From Sphingobacteriales bacterium 16-39-50 (GTDB taxonomy: Bacteria; Bacteroidota; Bacteroidia; Sphingobacteriales; Sphingobacteriaceae): a stretch of DNA of 40,943 nt. The notes below the pieces were generated by a model. The model saw only the letters and a program-made list of their open reading frames with translations. It had not been told where the DNA came from and searched no databases. Positions 12,202 through 21,686 of the stretch are shown one piece after another (position 1 is the stretch's first letter; every line of letters starts with the position of its first letter). Where the stretch lies: positions 1 to 40,943 of the forward strand of contig NCHA01000036.1 of NCBI GenBank assembly GCA_002257025.1, given 5' to 3'. Made by a program: the position numbers and the translations under genes.

Positions 12202-13077
12202 ATGGATCCGCATCTACTTACAATACCACTCAGCAGCCAGGAATCTTTCAGCGTTAAACTGGAGATTGGATGGAATTTCTATAAGCAATGGCATTATCAT
12301 AGGGAAATTGAAATAATTTATATAATTAGGGGCTCTGGCACACGGTTCATAGGTGATCGGATTGATAATTTCAAAGAAGACGAATTAATGCTGATTGGTT
12401 CAAATCTGCCCCATATGTTTCGGACTCAGGGTGACCTGAGTATAGAAAATCCGGATACAGAGGCTATAGTTGTTCATTTTTTGCCGGATATTCTGAGTTC
12501 TTTTCTGAATTTGCCCGAAAATGCAGCGATTGCTGATTTATTGAGGAAGGCAGGACATGGCTTGGAAATCAGTGGTGACACCCTGCAATCAGCGAAGCGC
12601 ATTCTGCATTCCATTAGGTATGCGCGGAATACCGAGAAGGTAATTCTATTAATTCAGCTATTGCATCTGATAGCTTCTTCAAGAGAGAAGGAAGCCTTAT
12701 CTCAGTTCATGTTTAAAAATGCTTTCAACAAATCGGACGATGAGCGTTTGAACAGGATTTATAATTATACTATGAATAATTTCCTGAGGCAGATCACATT
12801 GCAGGAAATTGCTGATGTTGTGCATATGAGTCCGAATTCTTTTTGCCGTTATTTCAAGTCAAGAACAAAGAAACGCTACTCCTCTTTTCTGCTTGAGATC
12901 CGGGTTAGCCATGCCTGTAAATTGCTTTCCGAATCGACTTACAGTATGGCCGTTATTGCCTATGAAAGCGGCTTTATGAATGTCTCCAATTTTAACAGGC
13001 ATTTTAAGCTGATTACAGATAAAACACCTTTTCAATACCGCGCACAGGTTCGGGCAATGAAAATGTCGCATAGGTAG
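12202..13077 (+). CDS. AraC-family transcriptional regulator with cupin sensor
   Basis: The 291-residue regulator has an N-terminal cupin domain (about 18-100). Metal- or ligand-binding-type residues are visible in WHYHREIEI (His31, His33) and LPHMF (His71). A C-terminal pair of helix-turn-helix motifs follows at about 185-283 (TLQEIADVVHMSPNSF; then VIAYESGFMNVSNFNRHFK, the conserved second HTH). Cupin-type AraC proteins usually sense sugars. It is divergent from ppsA with a shared 130-bp promoter region, so it may regulate ppsA, itself, or a more distant sugar locus; the sequence does not decide. The ATG at 12202 gives a normal-length protein. Confidence 0.9.
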   Translation: MDPHLLTIPLSSQESFSVKLEIGWNFYKQWHYHREIEIIYIIRGSGTRFIGDRIDNFKEDELMLIGSNLPHMFRTQGDLSIENPDTEAIVVHFLPDILSSFLNLPENAAIADLLRKAGHGLEISGDTLQSAKRILHSIRYARNTEKVILLIQLLHLIASSREKEALSQFMFKNAFNKSDDERLNRIYNYTMNNFLRQITLQEIADVVHMSPNSFCRYFKSRTKKRYSSFLLEIRVSHACKLLSESTYSMAVIAYESGFMNVSNFNRHFKLITDKTPFQYRAQVRAMKMSHR

Positions 13078-13520
13078 AATCTTTAAGCCCGGGATTTATG
13101 CAATACATCATCAGTCATATCTCTCAGGTGAGAATCGTACTCTTAAGATTGGATTGATTAGGGCAACCATTTCTAATATTCTGGCAATTTGGGGCCTCAG
13201 CCCAAATATCATTAAGCAGAGCAACTTTGTCCTTTGCAGGTATCTAAATTGGAATAATTTTGATTAGGAATGACAGTACTTAAAGAGGATAGCTTGCGGC
13301 ACTAGGAGTTTCCACTCATCTGATTGTTTTAACTGACCAAGTGATGTGAGAACGCTTATTGAATTGTGAAAGCACCGACCAGAGGGAATTGAAAATGTCA
13401 AAAAGGCTCTACCCATGACATGTTCTAATACGTTAAGCATAAAGCCATTAATAATTAAAAATTCAGGCCATAATTTTGAGTTAGAACAGCGAAGTTCCTT
13501 CACTGCGTCTTGAATTTTAT

Positions 13521-13615
13521 TACTCGCAAAGACGCAGAGACGCGAAATATGCCATCTAAAAGGAATGATTTTATATAATCTGTATCTATTGCGTCTTAGC
13601 GTCTTTGCGAGAGTA
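13521..13615. repeat. Inverted repeat of CGCAAAGACGC type
   Basis: The left arm TACTCGCAAAGACGCAGAG (13521-13539, continuing ACGC) and right arm GCGTCTTAGCGTCTTTGCGA (13591-13610, continuing GAGTA) are near-perfect reverse complements around a 47-bp centre. The same word occurs singly at 5730-5751. This is a dispersed intergenic repeat, perhaps a small non-autonomous element. Confidence 0.65.
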
Positions 13616-13781
13616 AGAATTTGAGAAGTACTAAAGCAAAATTGTTAAGCCCCCTATAATAGGTCAAGGCCAGCGATGCGAACAATCTAATTCAAACTTC
13701 AAAATAGGCACTTCAATCCTCGGCATGACATGTACCAACGGAAATAAATGCTTAAATAATGACATTGGCCTCAGCCCCAAG

Positions 13782-13800
13782 CCCTCTCCGGAGGAGAGGG
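13782..13800. repeat. Palindrome CCCTCTCC/GGAGAGGG
   Basis: A perfect 8-bp inverted repeat with a 3-bp centre in non-coding DNA; no T run, so not a standard terminator. It looks like one of the short dispersed palindromes found in this window. Confidence 0.45.
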
Positions 13801-13870
13801 GAGAATATTAGAGGTGGTTTCTGATAAATTAACGTGAGTTCAATATCAAACTATCTAAAGATTAATATTT

Positions 13871-14026
13871 AACCACATAGATTGAATTTATTATGCTTTA
13901 AAGGAAACATAGATTGTAAATCAGATAGATTGAAGCGAAGCTTCAAGGCTATCTGTGTCTAAAATGTAGGTTAGAAGCTATAAAATACTATGTTTCCCTG
14001 CCTGCCGGCAGGCAGGTATGTGGTTT
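13871..14026. repeat. Triple-nested inverted repeat (MITE- or REP-like)
   Basis: Three sets of arms nest inside one another. The outer arms are AACCACATA (13871-13879) and TATGTGGTT (14017-14025). The middle arms are GGAAACATAG (13903-13912) and CTATGTTTCC (13988-13997). The inner arms are CAGATAG (13922-13928) and CTATCTG (13949-13955), enclosing TTGAAGC/GCTTCAA (13930-13946). A perfect 20-bp palindrome, CCTGCCTGCCGGCAGGCAGG (13997-14016), sits between the middle and outer right arms. No coding sequence lies inside. Confidence 0.7.
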
Positions 14027-14185
14027 TTAAAATATCATGTCGAGTTCATGTTAAATTAATAAAAACAGCAAAATTCAAATTGCTGTTAAAATTAAAGATC
14101 AAACTAGTAAATTCATTTCCACATTTCGTGCTGCATTGGATTATATAAATCGCATATCTGCCGGATGAAAACAAAAAATAAATAG

Positions 14186-16261
14186 ATGAACAACAAGCGA
14201 AGAGATTTTCTAAAATTGGCAGGGATAGCCGGAATTGGTTTAACAGGTGTAGGTAATTTGCCTGCTATTGCCGCAGATACTCAATCTTTAGGCGAAACAG
14301 CACAGGCGGCTGAACTGCAGACATATAATCGCTTCCCGCGGATGATGCAGGATTATTTCTTAGATCGTGTTGGCGAATCTCTCGCGAAATCCCGCAAACG
14401 CCGTGCGTCACTGAAAACTAAACAGGATGCTGAAGCTTATGTAAAGGATGTGCGTGCTAAGATTGCTAAATGTTTTGGTCCATGGCCTGAGAAGACTCCT
14501 TTGAATGCACGCATAACTGGAACCATTGAACGCGATACATATAAAATTGAGAAAGTAATTTTCGACAGTCGCCCCGGTTTTCCGGTTACGGCCAATCTAT
14601 ATCTTCCAAAAGGAAAGAATCGCCCTTTACCTGCTGTTATTGGTACCTGCGGACATGGTGATCCGGCGAAAGCCACCCCAATCTATCAGTCATTTGCACA
14701 AGGGCTAGCCCGGCAGGGCTATGTGGTATTAATCTTCGACCCAATTGGACAGGGGGAACGTGTGCAAATGCTGAGCAAAGACTTAAAACCACTCCATGGA
14801 ATTGGAGTGCCTGAACATAATTATACCGGGAAGCAAATGTTGCTGAATGGGGAGCATTTAAGTTCCTGGTTTACCTGGGATTGCATTCGTTGTGTCGATT
14901 ATTTACTGAGCAGACCTGAAGTAGATCCAAAACATATTGGGGTTACCGGAAATTCAGGTGGAGGTACTCAGGCTACCTGGTTTTGCGGGGTTGAATCGCG
15001 TTTGACGATGGCTGCTCCGAGTTGTTTTGTGGTAGGTTTTGAAACAAATCTGAAGAATGAGCTTCCTGCTGATATTGAGCAGTGTCCCCCGGGAGCAATT
15101 AGTCTGGGGCTGGATCATCTTGATTTTATCGCTGCCATGGCTCCGAAACCGGTCATTTTAATGGGTCAGGAAAAGGATTTTTTTGATGTTAGGGGAACCG
15201 ATCATGCGGTTAAAGAGTTAAAAAAGATTTATAAATTGCTCGGTGCAGAGCAGAATATCCAGTTTTTCGCCGGGCCGGAGTATCATGGTTTTTCGAAACA
15301 TAACCGGGAGGCCATGTATTCCTGGTTCAATAGAGTAACTAAGATTTCAGATGCCAAATCAGAACCTGCACTGAGTCTTGAAGAAATTGATTTGTTATCC
15401 TGTACGCCGAATGGACAGGTTGGAGAAAGTAATCCACGCACCCTGACAGCTTATACCCGGGAGTATTCTCAAAATTTTAAATCCCGAAGGGGGGCGCCTG
15501 CAGGGGAGGATCTGAAAATGAAAATCAGAACCGTTCTTAAATTGCCAGAAGTTTCCGGAATTCCTGAATACCGTATTTTAAGGCCTTTACCCGGAAGGCA
15601 GTTCCCTAAGAAATTCTCGGCATGTTATGCTGTTGAAACAGAAGCAGGAATCACAATACCAGTTTATCGCTTGTCGGATACTGAATTATTATCCCGGCCG
15701 CCGGCAGGAGTGAAGCGGGCAATTTTGTATGTATCCCATCTTTCTGCAGATGAGGAATTAAGGAAAGAAGCTTTGATCAAAGAACTCGTCAGTTCTGAAC
15801 CCGGATCTGCGGTTTATGCCTGTGATGTGAGAGGCGTAGGGGAGTCGAAGCCCAATACCTGTGCCGATGATTTTTTCGGTGCATACGGAAATGATTATTT
15901 CTATTCGGCACACAGTATCATGCTGAACTCAACCTATACCGGACAAAAAACATACGATCTTTTGCGAATTATTGACTGGCTTAGATCATGCGGGCATGAA
16001 GAGATCCATTTGGTTGGAAAGGGCTGGGGGGCTATTCCTGCAACCTTTGCGGCGGTGCTTTCAGATAAGGTTATACAAGTGACGCTTAAGCAGGCATTGA
16101 CAAGCTATGCAGATATTGCTGAAAATGCTGAATTCAACTGGCCTTTATCAACCCTGGTACCCGGAGTATTAAAGCATTTTGATCTTCCGGATTGTTACAG
16201 GGAGCTTAGATCCAAGAAGTTGCAGCAAATTGAATCCAAGGGAGCAGAAGGAGTGTCCTAA
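14186..16261 (+). CDS. Tat-exported two-domain alpha/beta hydrolase (acetyl-xylan-esterase-like)
   Basis: The 691-residue protein starts with a twin-arginine signal (RRDFLK at 5-10, hydrophobic to about 30). Domain 1 (about 85-385) is an alpha/beta hydrolase of the acetyl xylan esterase or dienelactone hydrolase type. Its nucleophile is Ser257 in GVTGNSGGGTQA, the catalytic His is probably His367 in PEYHGFS, and the acid lies near Asp331-Asp334. Domain 2 (about 440-680) repeats the fold (YACDVRGVGES at 544-554), but its nucleophile elbow reads GKGWG (611-615) with Gly in place of Ser, so it looks catalytically dead. Likely role: periplasmic removal of ester groups from polysaccharides. The substrate is not readable. 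It is monocistronic, with 215 bp to the next gene. Confidence 0.85.
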   Translation: MNNKRRDFLKLAGIAGIGLTGVGNLPAIAADTQSLGETAQAAELQTYNRFPRMMQDYFLDRVGESLAKSRKRRASLKTKQDAEAYVKDVRAKIAKCFGPWPEKTPLNARITGTIERDTYKIEKVIFDSRPGFPVTANLYLPKGKNRPLPAVIGTCGHGDPAKATPIYQSFAQGLARQGYVVLIFDPIGQGERVQMLSKDLKPLHGIGVPEHNYTGKQMLLNGEHLSSWFTWDCIRCVDYLLSRPEVDPKHIGVTGNSGGGTQATWFCGVESRLTMAAPSCFVVGFETNLKNELPADIEQCPPGAISLGLDHLDFIAAMAPKPVILMGQEKDFFDVRGTDHAVKELKKIYKLLGAEQNIQFFAGPEYHGFSKHNREAMYSWFNRVTKISDAKSEPALSLEEIDLLSCTPNGQVGESNPRTLTAYTREYSQNFKSRRGAPAGEDLKMKIRTVLKLPEVSGIPEYRILRPLPGRQFPKKFSACYAVETEAGITIPVYRLSDTELLSRPPAGVKRAILYVSHLSADEELRKEALIKELVSSEPGSAVYACDVRGVGESKPNTCADDFFGAYGNDYFYSAHSIMLNSTYTGQKTYDLLRIIDWLRSCGHEEIHLVGKGWGAIPATFAAVLSDKVIQVTLKQALTSYADIAENAEFNWPLSTLVPGVLKHFDLPDCYRELRSKKLQQIESKGAEGVS

Positions 16262-16476
16262 TCGTTTCGTTATTTCCATCGAGACATTTTTAAAGCACTT
16301 CCTGTAAGCAAACAGCTAAGAAAAAACTTAGATCATTCTTTGGATATTATGATTTTTTAAAGCTTTTAATTCTCTAGAATCTAACTACTATTAAGTATAT
16401 TGAATAAAACATTTGTTAATTTTAAAAATACCCTGTTTCTTTAGGAGTTGATTTTTTTTGTTTAATTACAGTATTT

Positions 16477-17784
16477 ATGAAACATCTATACCTAATTCTA
16501 CTATTCCTTTTTTTAACCGGTCAAGTCCGGGCTGATAAAAGTCTCACAATTATTTGCAGCCCTAGTGAGGCAACTATTTATAAAGTAGGCCCTGATAAAA
16601 AGGAAATAAATATAGGGACAGGAAGTGCAATGATCAAGATTGATAAAGATGAACCGATTACAATTGTGGTTCGTCTGGATGGATATAAGCCATTTTCCAA
16701 GACCTATGTAAACTCTAAAAGTGTCACTCTGCCGAAGGAAGATCGCATTGTTCTGGATACCAGGCTTGTGCGGGTTAATGCGCAGCCCTATGATGCTAAG
16801 ATATATATCGAGGGGGCTGTTCAGTCGGCTAGTACAGCCTGGGTTGAGGTTAGAAAAGATGCTACCGTAACTGTAGAAGTGAAGAAACCCGGTTTTTTCA
16901 CTAAGCATAAGACATACCATAACAGACAGGGTATGGATGTGCCACCGATTGATGAAGTAATTGTACTTACAGACAGGTCTATGTTTGTCAAGACTGTTCC
17001 TTCTGATGTTAAGGTAATCGTGAATGGCAAGTCAATTGGGGAAGGTAATGCTGAAGTTGTTATTCCGGTACAGACCTGCATAACAGTGCAATATGTAAAG
17101 GAAGGGTTCGTCACTGTTGAGAAACAATATTGTGCCAAGGATGGGCAGCCTTTACCGCCATTAACTGAGAATATAATTCTTAAAGAGCGTCTTGTTGCTG
17201 TTAGAACAACACCTGAAGATGCTTCCATAAAAATAGATGGTCGTGTGATGGGTAACGGAGAATATAAAGTTAGGATACCTTTCGGGCAGTGTGTTGAGGT
17301 AATTGTTGAAAAGGCGGGATTTGTTGCATCAAAAAAGAACTACTGTAACGAGGATGGAGTTCAGCCTCCACCCGTTTCAGAACATTTGATTCTAGCTGTT
17401 GATGAGGCATTTACCAGCTCAGTCCAAAGCGATCAGGCCAATATTAACTTTACAATTGAGACCGGCAGACCGGAAGAAGAAGCCTGGAAGATACTAAGCC
17501 AGATTACCATGAACTATTTTGATAATATTGAACTGGCGGACAGAGAGACAGGGTATGTTCGCACCAGTTGGAATGTGAAGAATTTCCAGAACAATACAAT
17601 TAGAACCAGAATAATAGTTAAGCAGGCTGATATATTACCATTAAAATACACGATTAAGTTAGTTAGTGAATACAGTGGGGAAGCAAAAACAAGCGTGAAA
17701 CAAGACGAATCTTTTGTGCCATGGGACAGAATCCTGAATACATATAAAGATGTGATTTCTGAATATCAGTCGAGACTAAAGTAA
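16477..17784 (+). CDS. Secreted PEGA-repeat protein with C-terminal domain
   Basis: The 435-residue exported protein has a signal peptide (about 1-19, ending VRA). It carries four tandem PEGA-like beta-sandwich repeats at about 22-95, 96-166, 168-236 and 238-307. Each runs from a V-x-x-x-P-x-D/E-A opening through an I-x-x-x-G turn to a GY/GF-x-x-x-K-x-Y closing strand. Repeats 3 and 4 each have a Cys pair exactly 18 residues apart (Cys201/Cys219; Cys272/Cys290), probably disulphides; repeats 1 and 2 lack them. The C-terminal part (about 320-435) is a separate domain with an alternating beta pattern that I do not recognise with certainty. PEGA repeats usually bind cell-surface or cell-wall partners. 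A terminator follows at 17819-17849. Function unknown. Confidence 0.75.
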   Translation: MKHLYLILLFLFLTGQVRADKSLTIICSPSEATIYKVGPDKKEINIGTGSAMIKIDKDEPITIVVRLDGYKPFSKTYVNSKSVTLPKEDRIVLDTRLVRVNAQPYDAKIYIEGAVQSASTAWVEVRKDATVTVEVKKPGFFTKHKTYHNRQGMDVPPIDEVIVLTDRSMFVKTVPSDVKVIVNGKSIGEGNAEVVIPVQTCITVQYVKEGFVTVEKQYCAKDGQPLPPLTENIILKERLVAVRTTPEDASIKIDGRVMGNGEYKVRIPFGQCVEVIVEKAGFVASKKNYCNEDGVQPPPVSEHLILAVDEAFTSSVQSDQANINFTIETGRPEEEAWKILSQITMNYFDNIELADRETGYVRTSWNVKNFQNNTIRTRIIVKQADILPLKYTIKLVSEYSGEAKTSVKQDESFVPWDRILNTYKDVISEYQSRLK

Positions 17785-17818
17785 TTGAATTTAGCTTTAG
17801 CAAAATGAAATTATTTTG

Positions 17819-17849
17819 ATGGCACGGGCAGCAAACTCGTGCCATTATT
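17819..17849 (+). terminator. Terminator after the PEGA-repeat gene
   Basis: ATGGCACG (17819-17826) pairs with CGTGCCAT (17838-17845), an 8-bp stem with an 11-nt loop, followed by a short T-rich tail. The remaining 280 bp to the next gene hold nothing recognisable. Confidence 0.65.
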
Positions 17850-18132
17850 GTATTATCTGTATTGTAGAATATTTAGGGGTTTTAGACTTCATTAGTTAGA
17901 GTACCCGAAATAATTCTCATTGAATAATGATTAGCAGGTTAAAAACTAAGAGAAGGGGGTTGGTATATAAAATATTTTAATCTTACCTTATCAGGGCTTC
18001 CTAAAAACTGCATCAGATTGCTACTGAAGATGCAGAAGGATTGTGAGGGTGGGATCTTATATGTATTTTAAAATCCTATAAGACTTAATTGCAATTTCTA
18101 AAACAATTAATAACCCATTTAATTTATGTAAA

Positions 18133-20139
18133 ATGCAAAAGTGTAATATTCATAAGAAGGGCTTAAGAAAAGTATACCAGCTTCCGGAAAGTGTATTCCA
18201 AATTCTGATTGGAAGTTTTTTCATCTTGTTTTTTCTTCTCCCAAATCTTACAAAAGCCCAGAACAGGGTTATAGTTGGGAAATTTATTATTGAACCACCA
18301 ACACTTGAAAACCTGGGATTCGAATGGTATATTGAAGGTGATGTTAACCGTAATGCCACAGTAAAGGTCGAGTATCGAATCGCAGCATCGGCTAAGGAAT
18401 GGAAGAAGGGAATGCCTCTCCTTAGAATTGGGGGCGAACATATTACAAGAGCGGGAATCGATTACACAACTCCCCACATGTTTGCGGGAAGTATTCTGGA
18501 TCTTAATTCCAATACCAGTTATGAGGCCCGCTTTACATTAGAAGATCCTGACGGGGTTGAAGGGGAAGCAGTTAAAGTAGTTAAGGTTTCCACTCGGGCT
18601 GAGCCTAAGGCTGCGAGTGGAGGAAGAGTAAGGCATGTATATTCCCAATATTATACAGGTGAGAAATTAGAGCCGAATTACCCTGGTTTAGTATCTGCCT
18701 ATAACGGTTCAAAAGAAACAAAGGGCGATTGGTATGTGGTAAGTGAAGATAAAGTTCAACCCGGAGATATTATTAAAATACATGGCGGACTCTATCAGGG
18801 AGTTCTTCTTAATTATCCTGACTGGAATAATATTCCATTCGACGGGACTTATTTTTTCACTGCAAAAGGGACTGCTGAACGCCCAATTGTAATCGAGGCA
18901 GCGGGGGACGGTGAGGTTATCTTTGATGGGGCGGGAGCCGCTAACCTGTTTAATGTAATGGCAACCGATCATCACATTTTTCAGGGGCTCACTTTTAGGA
19001 ATGTAGGCAGAGTTTTTGACGCGGGTCGTAAACATTTGGCGGGCGCCAGCAACCTGACCATACGGAATTGTCGTTTCGAGGATGTTGGTGAGGGCATTCG
19101 GACGGAATATGCAGGTTCAAAAAACTTTCTTATTCAGGATAATGTGATGATTGGTCGCGATGATCGCTACAGGATGTACGGTTGGGCCGCTCACCGTGAA
19201 GGTTTGATCCCTTATGGAACACATCTTATGGATTCTTATTATGGGATCATGATATATGGCCCCGGGCATGTAATTGCTAATAATTCCATTGCCTTCTTCC
19301 ACGATGCAATTGGTGTATCGACTTATGGTACCCCTGAGAAAGAGCAGGACTTAAAAGCAGTTTCGATCGATATTTATAATAATGATTTACACCTGATGGT
19401 CGATGACTTTATTGAAGCGGATGGTGGTGTGCATAATATTCGCGTCATGAGGAATCGGGGAATAAATGCCGCTGAGAGTGGAATCAGTGCACAACCTGTA
19501 TTTGGAGGTCCAGCCTATTACATCAGAAATGTGCTGTATAATATAGGACAGGGAGGTGCGCTTAAAATTCACGGAGGGGTACCGGGGCTTATCGCTTATC
19601 ATAATACCTTCATTGCAGAGAACAACGCCGGAGGAGGACATCCAAATTCGAATTATCGGAATAATTTGTTTCTTGGCTCAGATGGGCCAACAATTGTTGC
19701 AGCTTTTCCTTATACAACTCCTTATTCTATAGCAGATTATAACGGCTACCGGCCAAATCGTGGTGCTGAAAGTCCGGAGAATCAATATGTTTGGTTATCT
19801 CCCAAAGGTGATCGGCAAGGATTTAAGACTTTAAATAGCCTTAGCCAGGCAAGTGGCCTTGAAACTCACGGCATAACCATTGATTATGATGTTTTTGAAA
19901 ACCTTCAGAAACCAATTCAGGCAGCTAAATCAGATAAGCCCAGCCCGGTTTATTACGGAGTCGATCTTAATTTTAAACTTAATCCAAATGGGAAGGCAGT
20001 AGATGCCGGTGTTATTATTCCAAATATAAATGATAACTTCAGACTAAAGGCCCCGGATTTGGGGGCACTGGAACTGGGAAGTCCTGCAGTGATTTATGGA
20101 GCACGTGGCCTTAAACAGGATCAGGAGTTCTGGCGATGA
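18133..20139 (+). CDS. Secreted right-handed beta-helix protein (polysaccharide-lyase-like)
   Basis: The 668-residue protein is probably exported: a hydrophobic stretch at about 22-42 ends in TKA-Q, preceded by an unusually long basic N-terminus. Residues about 45-155 look like a fibronectin-III-like domain (EYRI...STRAEP). From about 200 to 570 the sequence shows parallel beta-helix coils of the pectate-lyase or DUF1565 kind (IIKIHGGLYQGV, NLFNVMATDHHIFQGLTFRN, NLTIRNCRFEDVGEGI, FLIQDNVMIGR, HVIANNSIAFFHDAIGV, GGALKIHGG). The end (600-640) has LNPNGKAVDAGVIIPNINDN, a typical closing motif of such proteins. It probably binds or cleaves a polysaccharide; no lyase active site can be assigned. 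Single-gene unit; no SD. Confidence 0.8.
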   Translation: MQKCNIHKKGLRKVYQLPESVFQILIGSFFILFFLLPNLTKAQNRVIVGKFIIEPPTLENLGFEWYIEGDVNRNATVKVEYRIAASAKEWKKGMPLLRIGGEHITRAGIDYTTPHMFAGSILDLNSNTSYEARFTLEDPDGVEGEAVKVVKVSTRAEPKAASGGRVRHVYSQYYTGEKLEPNYPGLVSAYNGSKETKGDWYVVSEDKVQPGDIIKIHGGLYQGVLLNYPDWNNIPFDGTYFFTAKGTAERPIVIEAAGDGEVIFDGAGAANLFNVMATDHHIFQGLTFRNVGRVFDAGRKHLAGASNLTIRNCRFEDVGEGIRTEYAGSKNFLIQDNVMIGRDDRYRMYGWAAHREGLIPYGTHLMDSYYGIMIYGPGHVIANNSIAFFHDAIGVSTYGTPEKEQDLKAVSIDIYNNDLHLMVDDFIEADGGVHNIRVMRNRGINAAESGISAQPVFGGPAYYIRNVLYNIGQGGALKIHGGVPGLIAYHNTFIAENNAGGGHPNSNYRNNLFLGSDGPTIVAAFPYTTPYSIADYNGYRPNRGAESPENQYVWLSPKGDRQGFKTLNSLSQASGLETHGITIDYDVFENLQKPIQAAKSDKPSPVYYGVDLNFKLNPNGKAVDAGVIIPNINDNFRLKAPDLGALELGSPAVIYGARGLKQDQEFWR

Positions 20140-20568
20140 TCAGGGGATTTGCGAGCTTCTTGTTTATGGCCAGAGGTTAAACCTTCTGTTCATAGTTTAA
20201 GTTAAGTATTTTTTTGACTAACGGCCTGCTTATTCCGGCATTCTCATAGAGATTAATGAGATCAAAGAATAGTTATTTCATTAAGTCAAATGACTCTTCT
20301 GGATTAAATTTAAGGATGCCAAACAGATAACTTTATAGCAGTTAGTTACAAGTGCATTTTTTTCGTTTCGTGAATGATGGAAAATCTATTTACAGTGGAT
20401 TGATGAAAATCTAACGGCGCCAAAAAGCACATAGAATACTAAGTTCGAAATTTACCAATCGGTATAATAAATGGTAAAATTGATGTATTAGTGATTACAC
20501 AAGCTAAAGGAATTATTAGTACTAAAAATATTTTATTAGTTTCAGTTCTACCGAAAGAGATTATTTAA
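20140..20568. other. Intergenic region, no gene seen
   Basis: A 429-bp A/T-rich gap ahead of the patatin gene. An imperfect palindrome, ACTAAAAATATTTTATTAGT (20519-20538), lies about 30 bp before the start codon and could be an operator. Nothing else is readable. Confidence 0.4.
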
Positions 20569-21591
20569 ATGAAAACTATTTTATCTATTGATGGCGGTGG
20601 TATAAAAGGGATTATCCCCGGAATGGTTTTGGTTGAACTTGAAGAACGTCTGAAACAAAAAACGGGTAATCCAAAAGCGTTTTTGGCTGATTATTTCGAT
20701 TTGTTTGCAGGAACAAGTACTGGAGGCATTTTAATCTGTTTGCTACTTTGCCCATCAAAAGATGATCCTAATTACCCTCGTTTCTCTGCCCGCGAAGCTT
20801 TGGATTTATACGTTAAGCACGGTTCAGAAATATTTGAAATTACAGGCTTAAAAAAAATCTTATCAAAGTTTGGATGGGTGCAGGAACGATATGATGGAAA
20901 GGTTTTAGAAGGTATTTTACTAAACTATTTTGGGGATGTCAAACTGAGTGAACTAATTAAGCCCTGTATATTAACCGCTTATAATATCGAGCTGAGAAAA
21001 GCCCACTTATTCAGACAGAGGGTTGCCAAAATACGGGGAAACAGCAGAGACTTTTACATCAGAGATGTTTGTCGGGCGACCTCAGCGGCACCGACATATT
21101 TCAGTGTTGCCGAAATTTATTCCCTTGCGGGGATAAGATATCCTCTGCTGGATGGGGGAATCTTTGCCACTAACCCCTCCTTAAGTGCTTTTGTAGAGAT
21201 TAAAAAGGAGCCGGAAGAGTTGATTCCTAAAGATATCTACATCATGTCTCTGGGAACGGGAAATTCTAAAAAATCGTATGACAGTGATGTATTAAGAGAT
21301 ACTAAGGCCCTGTTTGTTGTACCTGCATTGCTGGATATGATTATGAGTGGTGCAACAGAAACATCCCACTTTTACATGAAGCAGATATTCAACTTTTTGG
21401 GTTTGCCCGATCATTATGTCAGGTTAGAACCTTTCGATTTGCAAAGTATTGATGAGGAGATGGACGCTGCAAGTCCAAAAAATATTAAAAAAATAATTGC
21501 TTTAGCCGACCGAATGATTAGCCAAAGAAGTAAGTTAATTGATGTTTTGGTTGATAATTTAATCAAACTTAAAGATTCAGGAAGCATTTAA
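20569..21591 (+). CDS. Patatin-like phospholipase
   Basis: The 340-residue lipid acyl hydrolase has all catalytic landmarks of the patatin family: the oxyanion glycine run in SIDGGGIKG (6-14), nucleophile Ser50 in GTSTGG, and catalytic Asp195 in LLDGG. It has no signal peptide, so it is cytoplasmic or peripheral to the inner membrane. Patatin-like effectors (CapV) occur in CBASS defence loci, but no nucleotide cyclase or other CBASS gene is adjacent: the flanking genes encode a beta-helix protein and a DUF6266 protein. A stand-alone lipase role is the safer reading. It has its own gap on both sides. Confidence 0.9.
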   Translation: MKTILSIDGGGIKGIIPGMVLVELEERLKQKTGNPKAFLADYFDLFAGTSTGGILICLLLCPSKDDPNYPRFSAREALDLYVKHGSEIFEITGLKKILSKFGWVQERYDGKVLEGILLNYFGDVKLSELIKPCILTAYNIELRKAHLFRQRVAKIRGNSRDFYIRDVCRATSAAPTYFSVAEIYSLAGIRYPLLDGGIFATNPSLSAFVEIKKEPEELIPKDIYIMSLGTGNSKKSYDSDVLRDTKALFVVPALLDMIMSGATETSHFYMKQIFNFLGLPDHYVRLEPFDLQSIDEEMDAASPKNIKKIIALADRMISQRSKLIDVLVDNLIKLKDSGSI

Positions 21592-21686
21592 GCGGATTCA
21601 TTCATACTTTCCTTTACTTAATCCCCTTGATAAATTACTCTCAGGTATAATTAATGCGAGACATATCTATATCAATACCTATTGTT

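Larger units (their letters stand above)
13078..14185. other. Repeat-rich 1.1-kb gap, no gene
   Basis: No coding region is supported. Contents: an inverted CGCAAAGACGC pair (13521-13615), a CCCTCTCC/GGAGAGGG hairpin (13782-13800) and a triple-nested inverted repeat (13871-14026) that includes a 20-bp perfect palindrome (13997-14016). The short minus-strand open frame at 13264-13503 has no recognisable features and is not called. Confidence 0.6.

Noticed and set aside
13264..13503. Minus-strand 79-codon frame in the repeat-rich gap
   Set aside because: No motif, no plausible promoter, flanked by repeats; more likely chance.
20569..21591. Patatin-like gene considered as a CBASS effector (CapV)
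   Set aside because: No CD-NTase, ubiquitin-like or other CBASS gene is adjacent on either side.
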